DNA of 14,054 bases, taken from NCBI GenBank assembly GCA_019241095.1, contig JAFAXJ010000280.1:1-14054 (forward strand), written 5' to 3'. The translations under genes and the position numbers were made by a program. Shown here piece by piece: positions 1 to 6,652 of the stretch. Numbering within the stretch: position 1 is the first letter of the stretch; each line of letters starts with the position of its first letter. This stretch comes from Verrucomicrobiota bacterium. GTDB lineage: Bacteria; Verrucomicrobiota; Verrucomicrobiia; Chthoniobacterales; JAFAMB01. A model generated the notes under the pieces. That model made no database searches, was not told the origin of the DNA, and saw only the letters and a program-made list of their open reading frames with translations.

Positions 1-93
1 GGACTAAATTTCGGTGCACTCAACTTCAACGAGCCGGCCTGCAAGATTCGAAGAAGAAAAGTCTTGGCTTGTAAGATAGAGAGCACATGGAAG

Positions 94-1116
94 ATGCGCC
101 ATCAGAGAGTTCCTGGATTCATGTTTCGGCTCGGCATCCAAGAAATGCCCGAGATTCGAAGCAACAGAGTGCCGAAGATCGGTAGTCTGTTTTCCTTGCT
201 TCTGAGAGCCTACAACTTGGATAAGGCTTTTGAATTGGTGCGAGATAGCGCCAAAAAGTGGCTTAGTGATAAATGCCTCCAGCTTGGCGCCGCTCTTGCG
301 TATTACACGATATTTTCGTTAGCTCCTTTGGTTTTAGTGTTATTGTCCATTCTGGGGTTAATCTTCGGCAGCAGCGAGCAGGCGCGGAACAAGATGATCG
401 AGCAAGTTCAGTATCTTGTCGATCCGAGCGCGGTGCAAGTAATCAAGGAAATCGCAGCAAATGTTTCGCATAAATCCAGTGGCCTGATCGGCGCTGCTAC
501 GGGAATTTTCATTGCGCTGATGGGGGCAGCCGGCGTGTTTGGTCAATTGCAGGATGCTCTCAATACTATCTGGAGCGTCAAGCCAAAACCTGGGGGAGGA
601 ATTGGCGCTTTTCTCAAAGCGCGTTTTCTTTCTTTCGCTATGGTTGCTGGAGTTTGTTTTCTGCTTTTGGTGTCACTGGCGGTTGAAGGCCTTCTGAAAG
701 GTTTTAGCGGGTATTTGCAACACACATTTCCGGGCGGTGATAAGCTGGCTTTTTCGATCTATATTTTTTCTGATTTAGTTATTATCGTTCTGCTGTTTGC
801 GATGATCTTTCGTTTTCTACCGGACGCAAAAATCATGTGGCATGACGTCTGGGTTGGTTCTGTGCTTACCGCCATCCTTTTTCTCATAGGTAAATATTTG
901 CTGGGAATTTACTTGTCTTTTGCTGGCAGCGGATCGGCTTATGGCGCGGCCGGTTCTTTGGTTACCCTGCTTCTTTGGATCTATTATTCTTCGCTGATTG
1001 TGCTTTTCGGAGCCGAGTTTACTGCTGTCTACGCGACAGAATTTGGTTCTAGAGTAGAGCCGGATAAAGAGGCGGTGAAGGTTGAGCGTCGGGAAGAGAT
1101 TGTTAAGGAGGGATAG
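94..1116 (+). CDS. YihY/virulence factor BrkB family inner-membrane protein
   Basis: This is an integral membrane protein of the YihY/BrkB (formerly 'ribonuclease BN') family, whose molecular function is still unsettled; some members are annotated as transporters or envelope proteins. The family signature AALAYYTIFSLAPL opens the first membrane helix. It is followed by the conserved soluble loop, the MGAAGVFGQLQDALNTIW segment, about five further hydrophobic helices, and the typical C-terminal YGAAGSLVTLLLWIYYSS...FGAEFTAVYA block. The charged tail ends soon after. The N-terminus is uncertain. The frame is open back to the window edge, with possible starts TTG 64, ATG 94, ATG 121 and ATG 145. 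I chose 94 for a GAG 10 nt upstream. Family members usually have only about 30 residues before the first helix, so 145 or later is also possible. It converges on the exporter gene at 1216, with 99 bases between them. Confidence 0.9.
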   Translation: MRHQRVPGFMFRLGIQEMPEIRSNRVPKIGSLFSLLLRAYNLDKAFELVRDSAKKWLSDKCLQLGAALAYYTIFSLAPLVLVLLSILGLIFGSSEQARNKMIEQVQYLVDPSAVQVIKEIAANVSHKSSGLIGAATGIFIALMGAAGVFGQLQDALNTIWSVKPKPGGGIGAFLKARFLSFAMVAGVCFLLLVSLAVEGLLKGFSGYLQHTFPGGDKLAFSIYIFSDLVIIVLLFAMIFRFLPDAKIMWHDVWVGSVLTAILFLIGKYLLGIYLSFAGSGSAYGAAGSLVTLLLWIYYSSLIVLFGAEFTAVYATEFGSRVEPDKEAVKVERREEIVKEG

Positions 1117-1215
1117 CTGTGTGCATTAGGGCTAGGAGACACATTGGTCTGTCCACGATTTGGTAAAGCCTCATTCGCATGTTGCCTCCGTCCAGTACCA
1201 GGAAGTTGCGCGGGA

Positions 1216-2115
1216 TTAGGCGCGGGTGTGAAAGCGATAAAGGATAAGCACCGCCCCTAATAATGGCAAAGGCGCAAACGCCAGGCGGATGCGAGGGCCT
1301 GAAAAGTATTGGGTGAGCGTTGCTCCAATCTGTGAACCGAAAGCCGCGCCGGTATGCATGATCAACGCAATTAGAATATCGACATTGCCATTCATGGCAT
1401 GCCGGACAGCACCGTAACCAGCCGAGATAATAATCTCGAAAAGATCCGTACCGACCGCGATATGGGTCGGAATTCCTAGCGCATAGACCATCGAGGGCAT
1501 GCGAATGTAGCCGGCGCCTCCGCCTAAAAAGCCGCTGAATAATCCAGATATTAATGAGACCAAGATGATGGACCAGCTTGAGATAGATTGAATGCCAGAA
1601 TGCGGCAGACTCATCATCGGTGGGATTCGGATTCGGTGCATCACCTTTGCCAAGTGGGCAAATGCGAGAAAATCATCCTTCCGGTTTTCTGAAGGTGCGG
1701 AAACCTGTTTGAGAGCCCTGAGGCTTTCCCAAGCGCTAAAGAGACCTATGAAGATGAACACGACGATAGACACTGTGCCCACTACCAAGTCGACGTGGGC
1801 AGTTTTTTTTAATACTTCGATTGCTTGAACTCCGGCTTCAGATCCCGCGACCGTTCCGAGCACCATCACGCTCGCCAGCCGAACGTCAATGTTCCCCAAA
1901 GAACCATGGGTCCGAACAGCCACGAACGATTTCCCAACGATATGGGCCAAATCGGTACCAACGACAAAGTTCATCGGTAAACCCAGTGCGAAAAGTGCTG
2001 GATTCGTGAGAAAGCTACCGCCAACGCCAAAGAATCCGCCCAATAACCCGATGACGAACCCCAAAACGGCGAGCAACAACGGACTGATATGAACGCCGGA
2101 AATAGGAAAAAACAT
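1216..2115 (-). CDS. TauE/SafE-family sulfite/anion exporter
   Basis: A polytopic permease of the TauE/SafE family (PF01925), whose members export sulfite, sulfoacetate or related organosulfur anions. The family's two internal repeats are visible. The first carries LGGFFGVGGSFLTNPAL followed by VVGTDLAHIVGKS. The second carries SGFLGGGAGYIRMPSMVYAL followed by HIAVGTDLFEI. A polar linker of about 50 residues (ENRKDD...) separates the halves, and roughly eight membrane helices are expected. I start at ATG 2115 (299 aa). It lies 1 nt after the stop of the upstream small gene, a layout typical of translational reinitiation. A TTG at 2145 would add ten non-hydrophobic residues and overlap the neighbour. 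It is the last gene of a four-gene minus-strand unit headed by an SBP56/methanethiol-oxidase gene, which makes a sulfur anion a plausible substrate. Substrate is inferred, not shown. Confidence 0.88.
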   Translation of the reverse strand: MFFPISGVHISPLLLAVLGFVIGLLGGFFGVGGSFLTNPALFALGLPMNFVVGTDLAHIVGKSFVAVRTHGSLGNIDVRLASVMVLGTVAGSEAGVQAIEVLKKTAHVDLVVGTVSIVVFIFIGLFSAWESLRALKQVSAPSENRKDDFLAFAHLAKVMHRIRIPPMMSLPHSGIQSISSWSIILVSLISGLFSGFLGGGAGYIRMPSMVYALGIPTHIAVGTDLFEIIISAGYGAVRHAMNGNVDILIALIMHTGAAFGSQIGATLTQYFSGPRIRLAFAPLPLLGAVLILYRFHTRA

Positions 2116-2116
2116 C

Positions 2117-2347
2117 TCAGGAATTTCTATCGGTCCATTTAGCAAGCAGATCAGTCACGCGATCTAATCCGATTGATTGAGCTGCCATCAGCAAAATTGA
2201 GGCAGCGACGTAAACCTCCCGCTGGTAAACGAAAAGATCTTTCAACCAACCGCCAATCAGATTGAGAAAAGACGCAAAATAAACGACTACAAAGAGCGAG
2301 TATGCGCCCAATTGGACCAGGAAGAGTGTGAGAATGCGCAGCTTCAT
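2117..2347 (-). CDS. Small two-helix membrane protein between NicO-like and TauE genes
   Basis: A 76-residue hypothetical protein with two clear hydrophobic segments, roughly residues 4-30 (ILTLFLVQLGAYSLFVVVYF) and 45-60 (VYVAASILLMAAQSIG). A short polar stretch with LKDLFVYQRE separates them, and the C-terminus is charged. The start is ATG 2347, which overlaps the TGA of the upstream gene as ATGA. An upstream TTG or ATG extension would run into that gene and adds a basic leader with no membrane logic. The stop is one base from the ATG of the TauE/SafE gene. I do not recognise a named family. Its position suggests an accessory or assembly subunit of one of the two flanking transporters; this is inference from gene order only. 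Confidence 0.75.
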   Translation of the reverse strand: MKLRILTLFLVQLGAYSLFVVVYFASFLNLIGGWLKDLFVYQREVYVAASILLMAAQSIGLDRVTDLLAKWTDRNS

Positions 2348-3003
2348 GAGGAGGGGGGCATCACGAATAACGTGAATGCAACGACGAAAAGGCTGCATGC
2401 CCAAATGAGATCAAGGTTAATCCAGTTATTTCGAAGTATTGCGACACCTACGCCGTTGTAAACCGTCCAGGCCATTACGCCAGAGACCACCATATGCGAG
2501 CCGGTGTGAACCAACACGGCGATACCTGTCAAAAGCGGATTGAACGAGATCCAACCTTCCACTGGCGCAGCACCGCAAAATGTCGCTTTTCCTGCAAGCA
2601 ATACCGGTACTCTCATTAACCCTGCCCCGTGGGCGCTGGCCATTAGCCAGGACCAGCCGGTCAGGTCCCAAAAGCCAACTCGCATTCCAACCCAACCAGG
2701 GTGACGACCACGCCAAAGCTTCCAGAAAGCGATTGCCAAAAGCAGGGCTCCAGCAGCCCACTGCAAAAATCGAAACGGCAGGACGCGATCCGCGCCAAGA
2801 ATTGCCAGAACAACCAGTCCTATAGCAAGGCCGTGTCCAAAAGCGATGGGAATCAAAGATTGGAGCACTCCAGCTCTGGACTTTTGTTGCAGGCCTAAGG
2901 CAACCGAGAATAACCATCCCATTCCCGGGTTTAAACCATGCCAGGCTCCCAGGAGGATCAAAGCAAACCACGGCCACGTCGATAGGGCCACAGGAAAGTT
3001 CAA
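2344..3003 (-). CDS. Polytopic membrane protein, NicO/UreH-like (possible metal or small-ion transporter)
   Basis: A 219-residue protein with about six hydrophobic helices. The first helix ends in GAWHGLNPGMGWLFSVALGL (His22), and a second helix carries FGHGLAIG (His57). Further histidines lie in or near membrane segments: His125 in SAHGAGLM, and His167 and His170 in VHTGSHM. A helix-1 H-x-x-[DN]-P motif plus a helix-2 histidine recalls the NicO/RcnA/UreH nickel-cobalt transporter superfamily, but I cannot assign it firmly. Similar proteins are sometimes labelled only as hypothetical. The most likely start is TTG 3003, which overlaps the TGA of the upstream SBP56-type gene as TTGA; GTG 2991 is an alternative. 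It also overlaps the next gene by ATGA. Since methanethiol oxidases of the SBP56 family need copper, a metal-supply role is an attractive but unproven idea. Confidence 0.8.
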   Translation of the reverse strand: MNFPVALSTWPWFALILLGAWHGLNPGMGWLFSVALGLQQKSRAGVLQSLIPIAFGHGLAIGLVVLAILGADRVLPFRFLQWAAGALLLAIAFWKLWRGRHPGWVGMRVGFWDLTGWSWLMASAHGAGLMRVPVLLAGKATFCGAAPVEGWISFNPLLTGIAVLVHTGSHMVVSGVMAWTVYNGVGVAILRNNWINLDLIWACSLFVVAFTLFVMPPSS

Positions 3004-4451
3004 GAGGGATAACAGAAAGAATCGGACGAGGCATCACCGCCGTTTAAATGTACTTGATGCAAGCGATGTTCACTGGAGGTGACAAGGAAACGTGGATCTA
3101 GTTCCATGGTACCGTCTTCATTGGCATTTGCCCGGGCGAACCACGCACCAACCCCGTTCGGATAGAACTGGTCATCCCAAGATCTGTAAAGTGAATTGGT
3201 AAAGTACACCCGTTTCCCGTCCCTGCTCAATTCGATCATTTGGGGTCCGCCACCCAGCAACTGACCCTTTTGTTTCGGATGGGTTGCTTGTCGCACAATC
3301 CCACCCAGTTGAATAACCGAGCTGAGTTTTGGATTATCCGGCTGTGAAACATCATAGCGTCGCAATTCTCCCGTGGCCCAGCAAGAGACAAAAAGCCATT
3401 TGTCATCGAGCGAAAGGTTAATATCGGTTACCAGAGGCGGAACTGCTTTGAAACCTTTCAGCAGTGGCGGCAATTGATCCGGATCCGCCGGTTCAGCGGG
3501 TATTTCAATCACCTTTTGCGCTTCCCATTTCCCGTCAGAATGTTTCCAGAGCCAAACCGAAGAGGACAGATCCTTAAGCGAAATAACAACGCCTGCAAAG
3601 CCGAAGGTTCGTGTTGGATCATGGGATGGCCTGAGTTCGAGAACCATTTGTTGTTCTTTGCCGAAATCTATGGTTTGTTCGTGTTTGCGCTTACGCAAGT
3701 TCCAAACGTGCAACTGGTGTCCATACTCACTCGCAAGAAGATCTTCAGGTATGACTCCGTTTTCGATTCTGTTTGGGGTTCCCCATTCGCTTGTGATCAT
3801 GACGTCATGCCCTAAATGCCACCAGAAATCATAGGCAAGTTGCTGTGGCCCGCGATCTACTTCCCAGCGTCCAAGTACGTTGAAATTAAAATGATCCAAG
3901 AGGAAAATACCACCGGGACCACCTCCGTCAGGAGCGCCGAGCGCGCTGACATAGATGCCCTCTGGGCCACAATGTATAGTATGTGGCCGCGAATAACCCG
4001 TTCGTGCAAAGACCTCCTCGGGTTCGATTATTTTTACTATCTTCAGCTTTCGAGGGTCCGGTTTGGTATCGATAATATAAATGCGTGAAGAGCGTAGCCC
4101 AGGAACTATCAGGAAACGTCTTTCTAGATGCGGGTGAGGAGCGTAGGGGCAGAGAGCAGTGCTGCATGCGTTCCAGCCGAAGTGATGCACTTCATCGTCG
4201 CGATTGGGAAGATCGAGACGACCAATGATCGCGCCGTACGAAGCGGACTCACTGTCTACATCCACCACAAGAACAGCATCGCCGTGAATCGCTGGATCCG
4301 GGCTTAGAGCCGCTACGAATGCTTGGCGTTCCGGAGGCGCTGTCATTGCTAAACGAGCGGTCGGGTAAAAACTGGGATCGCCTTTCCAGCGAAATTGAGG
4401 TTGCCTGAAGCCTTGGCGCGAAGATCTAGGAGGATTCGGTTGTTTTGGCAT
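3000..4451 (-). CDS. Selenium-binding protein SBP56 / methanethiol oxidase family
   Basis: A 483-residue protein that follows the SBP56 family end to end. Landmarks are SFYPTARLAM near residue 27, DEVHHFGWNACS (86-97), the PHTIHCG segment (156-162), YDFWWHLGHDVMITSEWG (207-224), the DINLSLDDKWLFVSCW blade (343-358), GGPQMIELSRDGKRVYFTNS (401-420) with SWDDQFYP, and the terminal GGDASSD. The fold is a beta-propeller. Human and bacterial members oxidise methanethiol to formaldehyde, hydrogen sulfide and hydrogen peroxide, using copper held by conserved histidines; His89-His90 and His157/His160 here are good candidates. The human Cys57 position is Gly73 here. The N-terminus (MPKQPNPPRSS...) shows no signal peptide, so a cytoplasmic location is expected unless another route is used, unlike the periplasmic Hyphomicrobium enzyme. 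It heads a four-gene unit with three membrane proteins. Biochemical activity is inferred from family. Confidence 0.93.
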   Translation of the reverse strand: MPKQPNPPRSSRQGFRQPQFRWKGDPSFYPTARLAMTAPPERQAFVAALSPDPAIHGDAVLVVDVDSESASYGAIIGRLDLPNRDDEVHHFGWNACSTALCPYAPHPHLERRFLIVPGLRSSRIYIIDTKPDPRKLKIVKIIEPEEVFARTGYSRPHTIHCGPEGIYVSALGAPDGGGPGGIFLLDHFNFNVLGRWEVDRGPQQLAYDFWWHLGHDVMITSEWGTPNRIENGVIPEDLLASEYGHQLHVWNLRKRKHEQTIDFGKEQQMVLELRPSHDPTRTFGFAGVVISLKDLSSSVWLWKHSDGKWEAQKVIEIPAEPADPDQLPPLLKGFKAVPPLVTDINLSLDDKWLFVSCWATGELRRYDVSQPDNPKLSSVIQLGGIVRQATHPKQKGQLLGGGPQMIELSRDGKRVYFTNSLYRSWDDQFYPNGVGAWFARANANEDGTMELDPRFLVTSSEHRLHQVHLNGGDASSDSFCYPS

Positions 4452-4601
4452 GATAACGAAGAGATCGTTGGGAAACGCGGGCTGGAGGATTATCTAGATC
4501 AGCCATTAACGTAATGCAATTGCAAAGAATACTTGTCTGATAGGATATAGGGAACGGTTGTCTCTTTTGGCTTTTACTGAAACCTGAAACTTAATGCTTT
4601 T
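4452..4601. promoter_or_regulatory. Divergent intergenic region with a palindrome (SBP56 unit / dehydrogenase)
   Basis: This 150-base AT-rich gap must contain the promoters of both the minus-strand sulfur unit and the plus-strand dehydrogenase. A perfect 10-bp palindrome, TGCAATTGCA, sits at 4515-4524, near the middle, and could be an operator half-site pair. A weak minus-strand -10-like GATAAT lies at 4494-4489. A weak plus-strand TTGCAA (4520-4525) with TAGGAT (4541-4546) has a short 15-nt spacer. Neither promoter is convincing. Neither flanking ATG has a recognisable Shine-Dalgarno site. Confidence 0.4.
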
Positions 4602-5615
4602 ATGAAAGCAGTGGGATTACTCAAATACTTGTCCATCACTGATCCTGAAGCTCTGGTTGATTTTGACTTACCGACTCCCGTTCCAGGAGAACGCGATTTG
4701 CTCGTGAAGGTAGAAGCAGTTTCAGTGAACCCGATCGATACCAAGGTGCGCCTGTCGGGTACCGGGCAGGAGCCTGAACCCCGCGTGCTGGGTTGGGATG
4801 CGGCAGGTGTGGTTCTGAAAGTAGGAACAGAAGTTAGCCGGTTCCGGCCAGGGGACGAAGTTTACTATGCCGGTTCAATCACAAGGCCTGGAGCTAACAG
4901 CGAGTTTCATCTAGTGGATGAACGCATTGTTGGTCATAAACCGATAACGCTAAATTATGCGGAGGCCGCCGCATTGCCCCTGACGACCATTACAGCCTGG
5001 GAATCGTTATTTGAACGCCTGCACGTTCCGCTGAGTGGTCTGCAGGGCACGAAAACAATTTTGATAATCGGAGGAGCAGGAGGGGTTGGGTCGATCGGAA
5101 TTCAACTGGCGAAATGGGCTAAGCTTCAGGTCATTGCGACTGCCTCTCGCGTTGAAACAAGGAAATGGTGCATGGCCTTAGGGGCGGACCATGTTATCGA
5201 TCATCGGCAACCTTTGAGCGCCGGCTTGCAAAACATAGGTCTACTTGCGGTGGATTATATCGCTAACTTTGCCAGCACTGACCTTTACTGGGAGATCATG
5301 AGCGAGGTGATCGCGCCCGAGGGTTACATTTGCGCAATCGTTGCCGGAAAACACGCACTGGATCTTAACCCGTTGAGGAACAAGAGTGTAACGTTCGGCT
5401 GGGAATCGATGTTCACTAAGTCTCGATATTGCACATCTGGTATGGGATCACAGGGCGCCTTACTCGACGAAGTCGCGCAACTGATTGATCGCGGGACATT
5501 AAAAACTACTTTGGTAAAAACCGTATCTCCTATCAACGCAGCCAATCTCCGGCACGCCCATGAGTTAATTGAGTCTGGACGAACTATCGGCAAAATAGTT
5601 CTGGCGGGCTGGTGA
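4602..5615 (+). CDS. Zinc-type alcohol dehydrogenase-like protein / quinone oxidoreductase (MDR superfamily)
   Basis: A 337-residue medium-chain dehydrogenase/reductase of the 'zinc-binding alcohol dehydrogenase family' subgroup (TIGR02817-like). The start MKAVGLLKYL matches the usual family N-terminus. Next come DLLVKVEAVSVNPIDTKVR (32-50), LGWDAAGVV (63-71), FRPGDEVYYAG (81-91) and the domain link EAAALPLTTITAWE (121-134). The nucleotide-binding loop is GGAGGVGSIGIQLAKWAK (157-174), followed by the ASR...GADHVIDHR pattern typical of NADPH users. The catalytic zinc ligands of true alcohol dehydrogenases are not apparent, so NAD(P)H-dependent reduction of quinones or enones is the more likely chemistry; the substrate is unknown. 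It is transcribed divergently from the SBP56 unit across 150 bases, so shared regulation is possible but not shown. Confidence 0.92.
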   Translation: MKAVGLLKYLSITDPEALVDFDLPTPVPGERDLLVKVEAVSVNPIDTKVRLSGTGQEPEPRVLGWDAAGVVLKVGTEVSRFRPGDEVYYAGSITRPGANSEFHLVDERIVGHKPITLNYAEAAALPLTTITAWESLFERLHVPLSGLQGTKTILIIGGAGGVGSIGIQLAKWAKLQVIATASRVETRKWCMALGADHVIDHRQPLSAGLQNIGLLAVDYIANFASTDLYWEIMSEVIAPEGYICAIVAGKHALDLNPLRNKSVTFGWESMFTKSRYCTSGMGSQGALLDEVAQLIDRGTLKTTLVKTVSPINAANLRHAHELIESGRTIGKIVLAGW

Positions 5616-5695
5616 GGGATAAAAGCCGGGAGTAAAGGTGGTCATGGCATGCAGAAAATTCAGGACGGCGTTCCGAGAGGCGCAGAAATCGTAGC

Positions 5696-5713
5696 CCAGC
5701 AATTCATTGCTGG
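5696..5713. repeat. Inverted repeat (hairpin) downstream of the dehydrogenase
   Basis: CCAGCAAT and ATTGCTGG form an 8-bp perfect inverted repeat separated by TC, 80 bases after the dehydrogenase stop. As RNA it would fold into a stem of 6-7 pairs with a small loop. No T-run follows, so it is not a classical intrinsic terminator. The rest of the 221-base gap shows no gene. Confidence 0.35.
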
Positions 5714-5788
5714 AACCTCGTGCGCACTCAGCGGCACGCCCCTTTTAAGAAATCGATCTTATTAGATAAAACCAGGCGCTATCGGCAT

Positions 5789-5801
5789 CGATCCAGGATC
5801 G
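5789..5801. repeat. 13-bp odd palindrome upstream of the HAD gene
   Basis: CGATCC-A-GGATCG lies 35 bases before the HAD phosphatase start, surrounded by further ATCGG copies. It could be an operator, or just chance in a GATC-rich stretch. There is no other support. Confidence 0.25.
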
Positions 5802-5836
5802 GTTGAATTCGTATCGGATCAAAGCTTTGTTGTGTA

Positions 5837-6613
5837 ATGGGGTTAAAGGATAGATTGGGTGGCGTTCTTATCGACCTGGATGGAACGCTGATCGAAGCTC
5901 AGCGCCTTATTCCAGGTGCCGTCGAGAGTATAAGGCTTCTTCGAGAGAATAACATTCCGTACCGGATTATCACAAATACTACCAGCAAACCACGATCCGT
6001 TATCGTGGCTGGCTTGAGAGCATTAGGATTCGAAGTGCTTCCTGAAGAAATCATTACTGCGCCTGTGGTCGCGAGCCAATACTTGGCACAGAACGGACTT
6101 ATTCGTTGTTTTCCGCTCATGAAACCATCTTTGCGGGAGGATCTGATTGGTATCGAATTCGTTGACGCGAATCCTCAGGCGGTATTGGTAGGCGATCTGG
6201 GCGACGATCTGTCCTATACCGCTCTGAACCGGGCTTTCAGATTTTTGTTGGACGGAGTAGTGTTCGTAACGATGGCTAGGAACCGTTATTTTCGGGGAGT
6301 AGACGGTCTTTGTCTGGATGTAGGTTCCATTGTGGCGGCTCTCGAGTACGCAACTCAGAGACAAGCAACTTTGATCGGAAAACCAGCGGCAGACTTTTTT
6401 CTCATCGCGTCACGAAGCATGAACGCGGATCCTGCCGCAACGATCATGATCGGAGATGATCTGGAAGCCGACGTTGGTGGTGCGATGGCGGCTGGCTTTT
6501 GTGGTGCTCTAGTAAAAACCGGAAAATTCAGAGCTGATCAGCTTGTAGCATCGAATATTCGGCCCAACTTTGTTCTAAGGTCGATTGCTGAGGTTGGGGA
6601 TTTGCTCTCGTGA
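5837..6613 (+). CDS. HAD-superfamily phosphatase, subfamily IIA (HDHD2/LHPP type)
   Basis: A 258-residue HAD hydrolase with all four motifs. Motif I is LIDLDGTL (Asp13 nucleophile, Asp15). Motif II is ITNTTS (45-50). Motif III is Lys182 in LIGKPAADFF, and motif IV is MIGDDLEADVGGA with Asp207/Asp208. The C2-type cap between motifs II and III, and the stretch RYFRGVDGLCLDVGSIVAALEYAT, closely resemble the HDHD2/LHPP (TIGR01458) group, annotated as phospholysine phosphohistidine inorganic pyrophosphate phosphatases. Length and end (LVKTGKF...) also fit. The true substrate is unknown; sugar phosphates, pyridoxal phosphate or phosphohistidine are all handled by relatives. The start ATG 5837 lies directly before the family N-terminus, though without a clear ribosome site. 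It converges on the GT9 gene with 39 bases between them. Confidence 0.92.
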   Translation: MGLKDRLGGVLIDLDGTLIEAQRLIPGAVESIRLLRENNIPYRIITNTTSKPRSVIVAGLRALGFEVLPEEIITAPVVASQYLAQNGLIRCFPLMKPSLREDLIGIEFVDANPQAVLVGDLGDDLSYTALNRAFRFLLDGVVFVTMARNRYFRGVDGLCLDVGSIVAALEYATQRQATLIGKPAADFFLIASRSMNADPAATIMIGDDLEADVGGAMAAGFCGALVKTGKFRADQLVASNIRPNFVLRSIAEVGDLLS

Positions 6614-6652
6614 ATATAAGCGATGATCCCGGCTCTGAGGGCAGTAATTTAC

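Noticed and set aside
1..63. Extension of the YihY-family gene upstream to the window edge
   Set aside because: The frame is open, but the residues show no similarity to the family, whose members start near the first helix; kept only as an uncertainty on the start.
1803..1810. Run of eight A (coding strand) forming an in-frame A_AAA_AAA slippery heptamer in the TauE/SafE gene
   Set aside because: The zero frame gives a complete, family-consistent protein, and I saw no sign of a meaningful product after a shift; most likely a chance homopolymer.
2426..3037. 203-codon minus-strand open frame overlapping the NicO-like gene
   Set aside because: It is a shadow frame of the membrane protein gene, with an unnatural composition rich in Arg, Trp and Pro.
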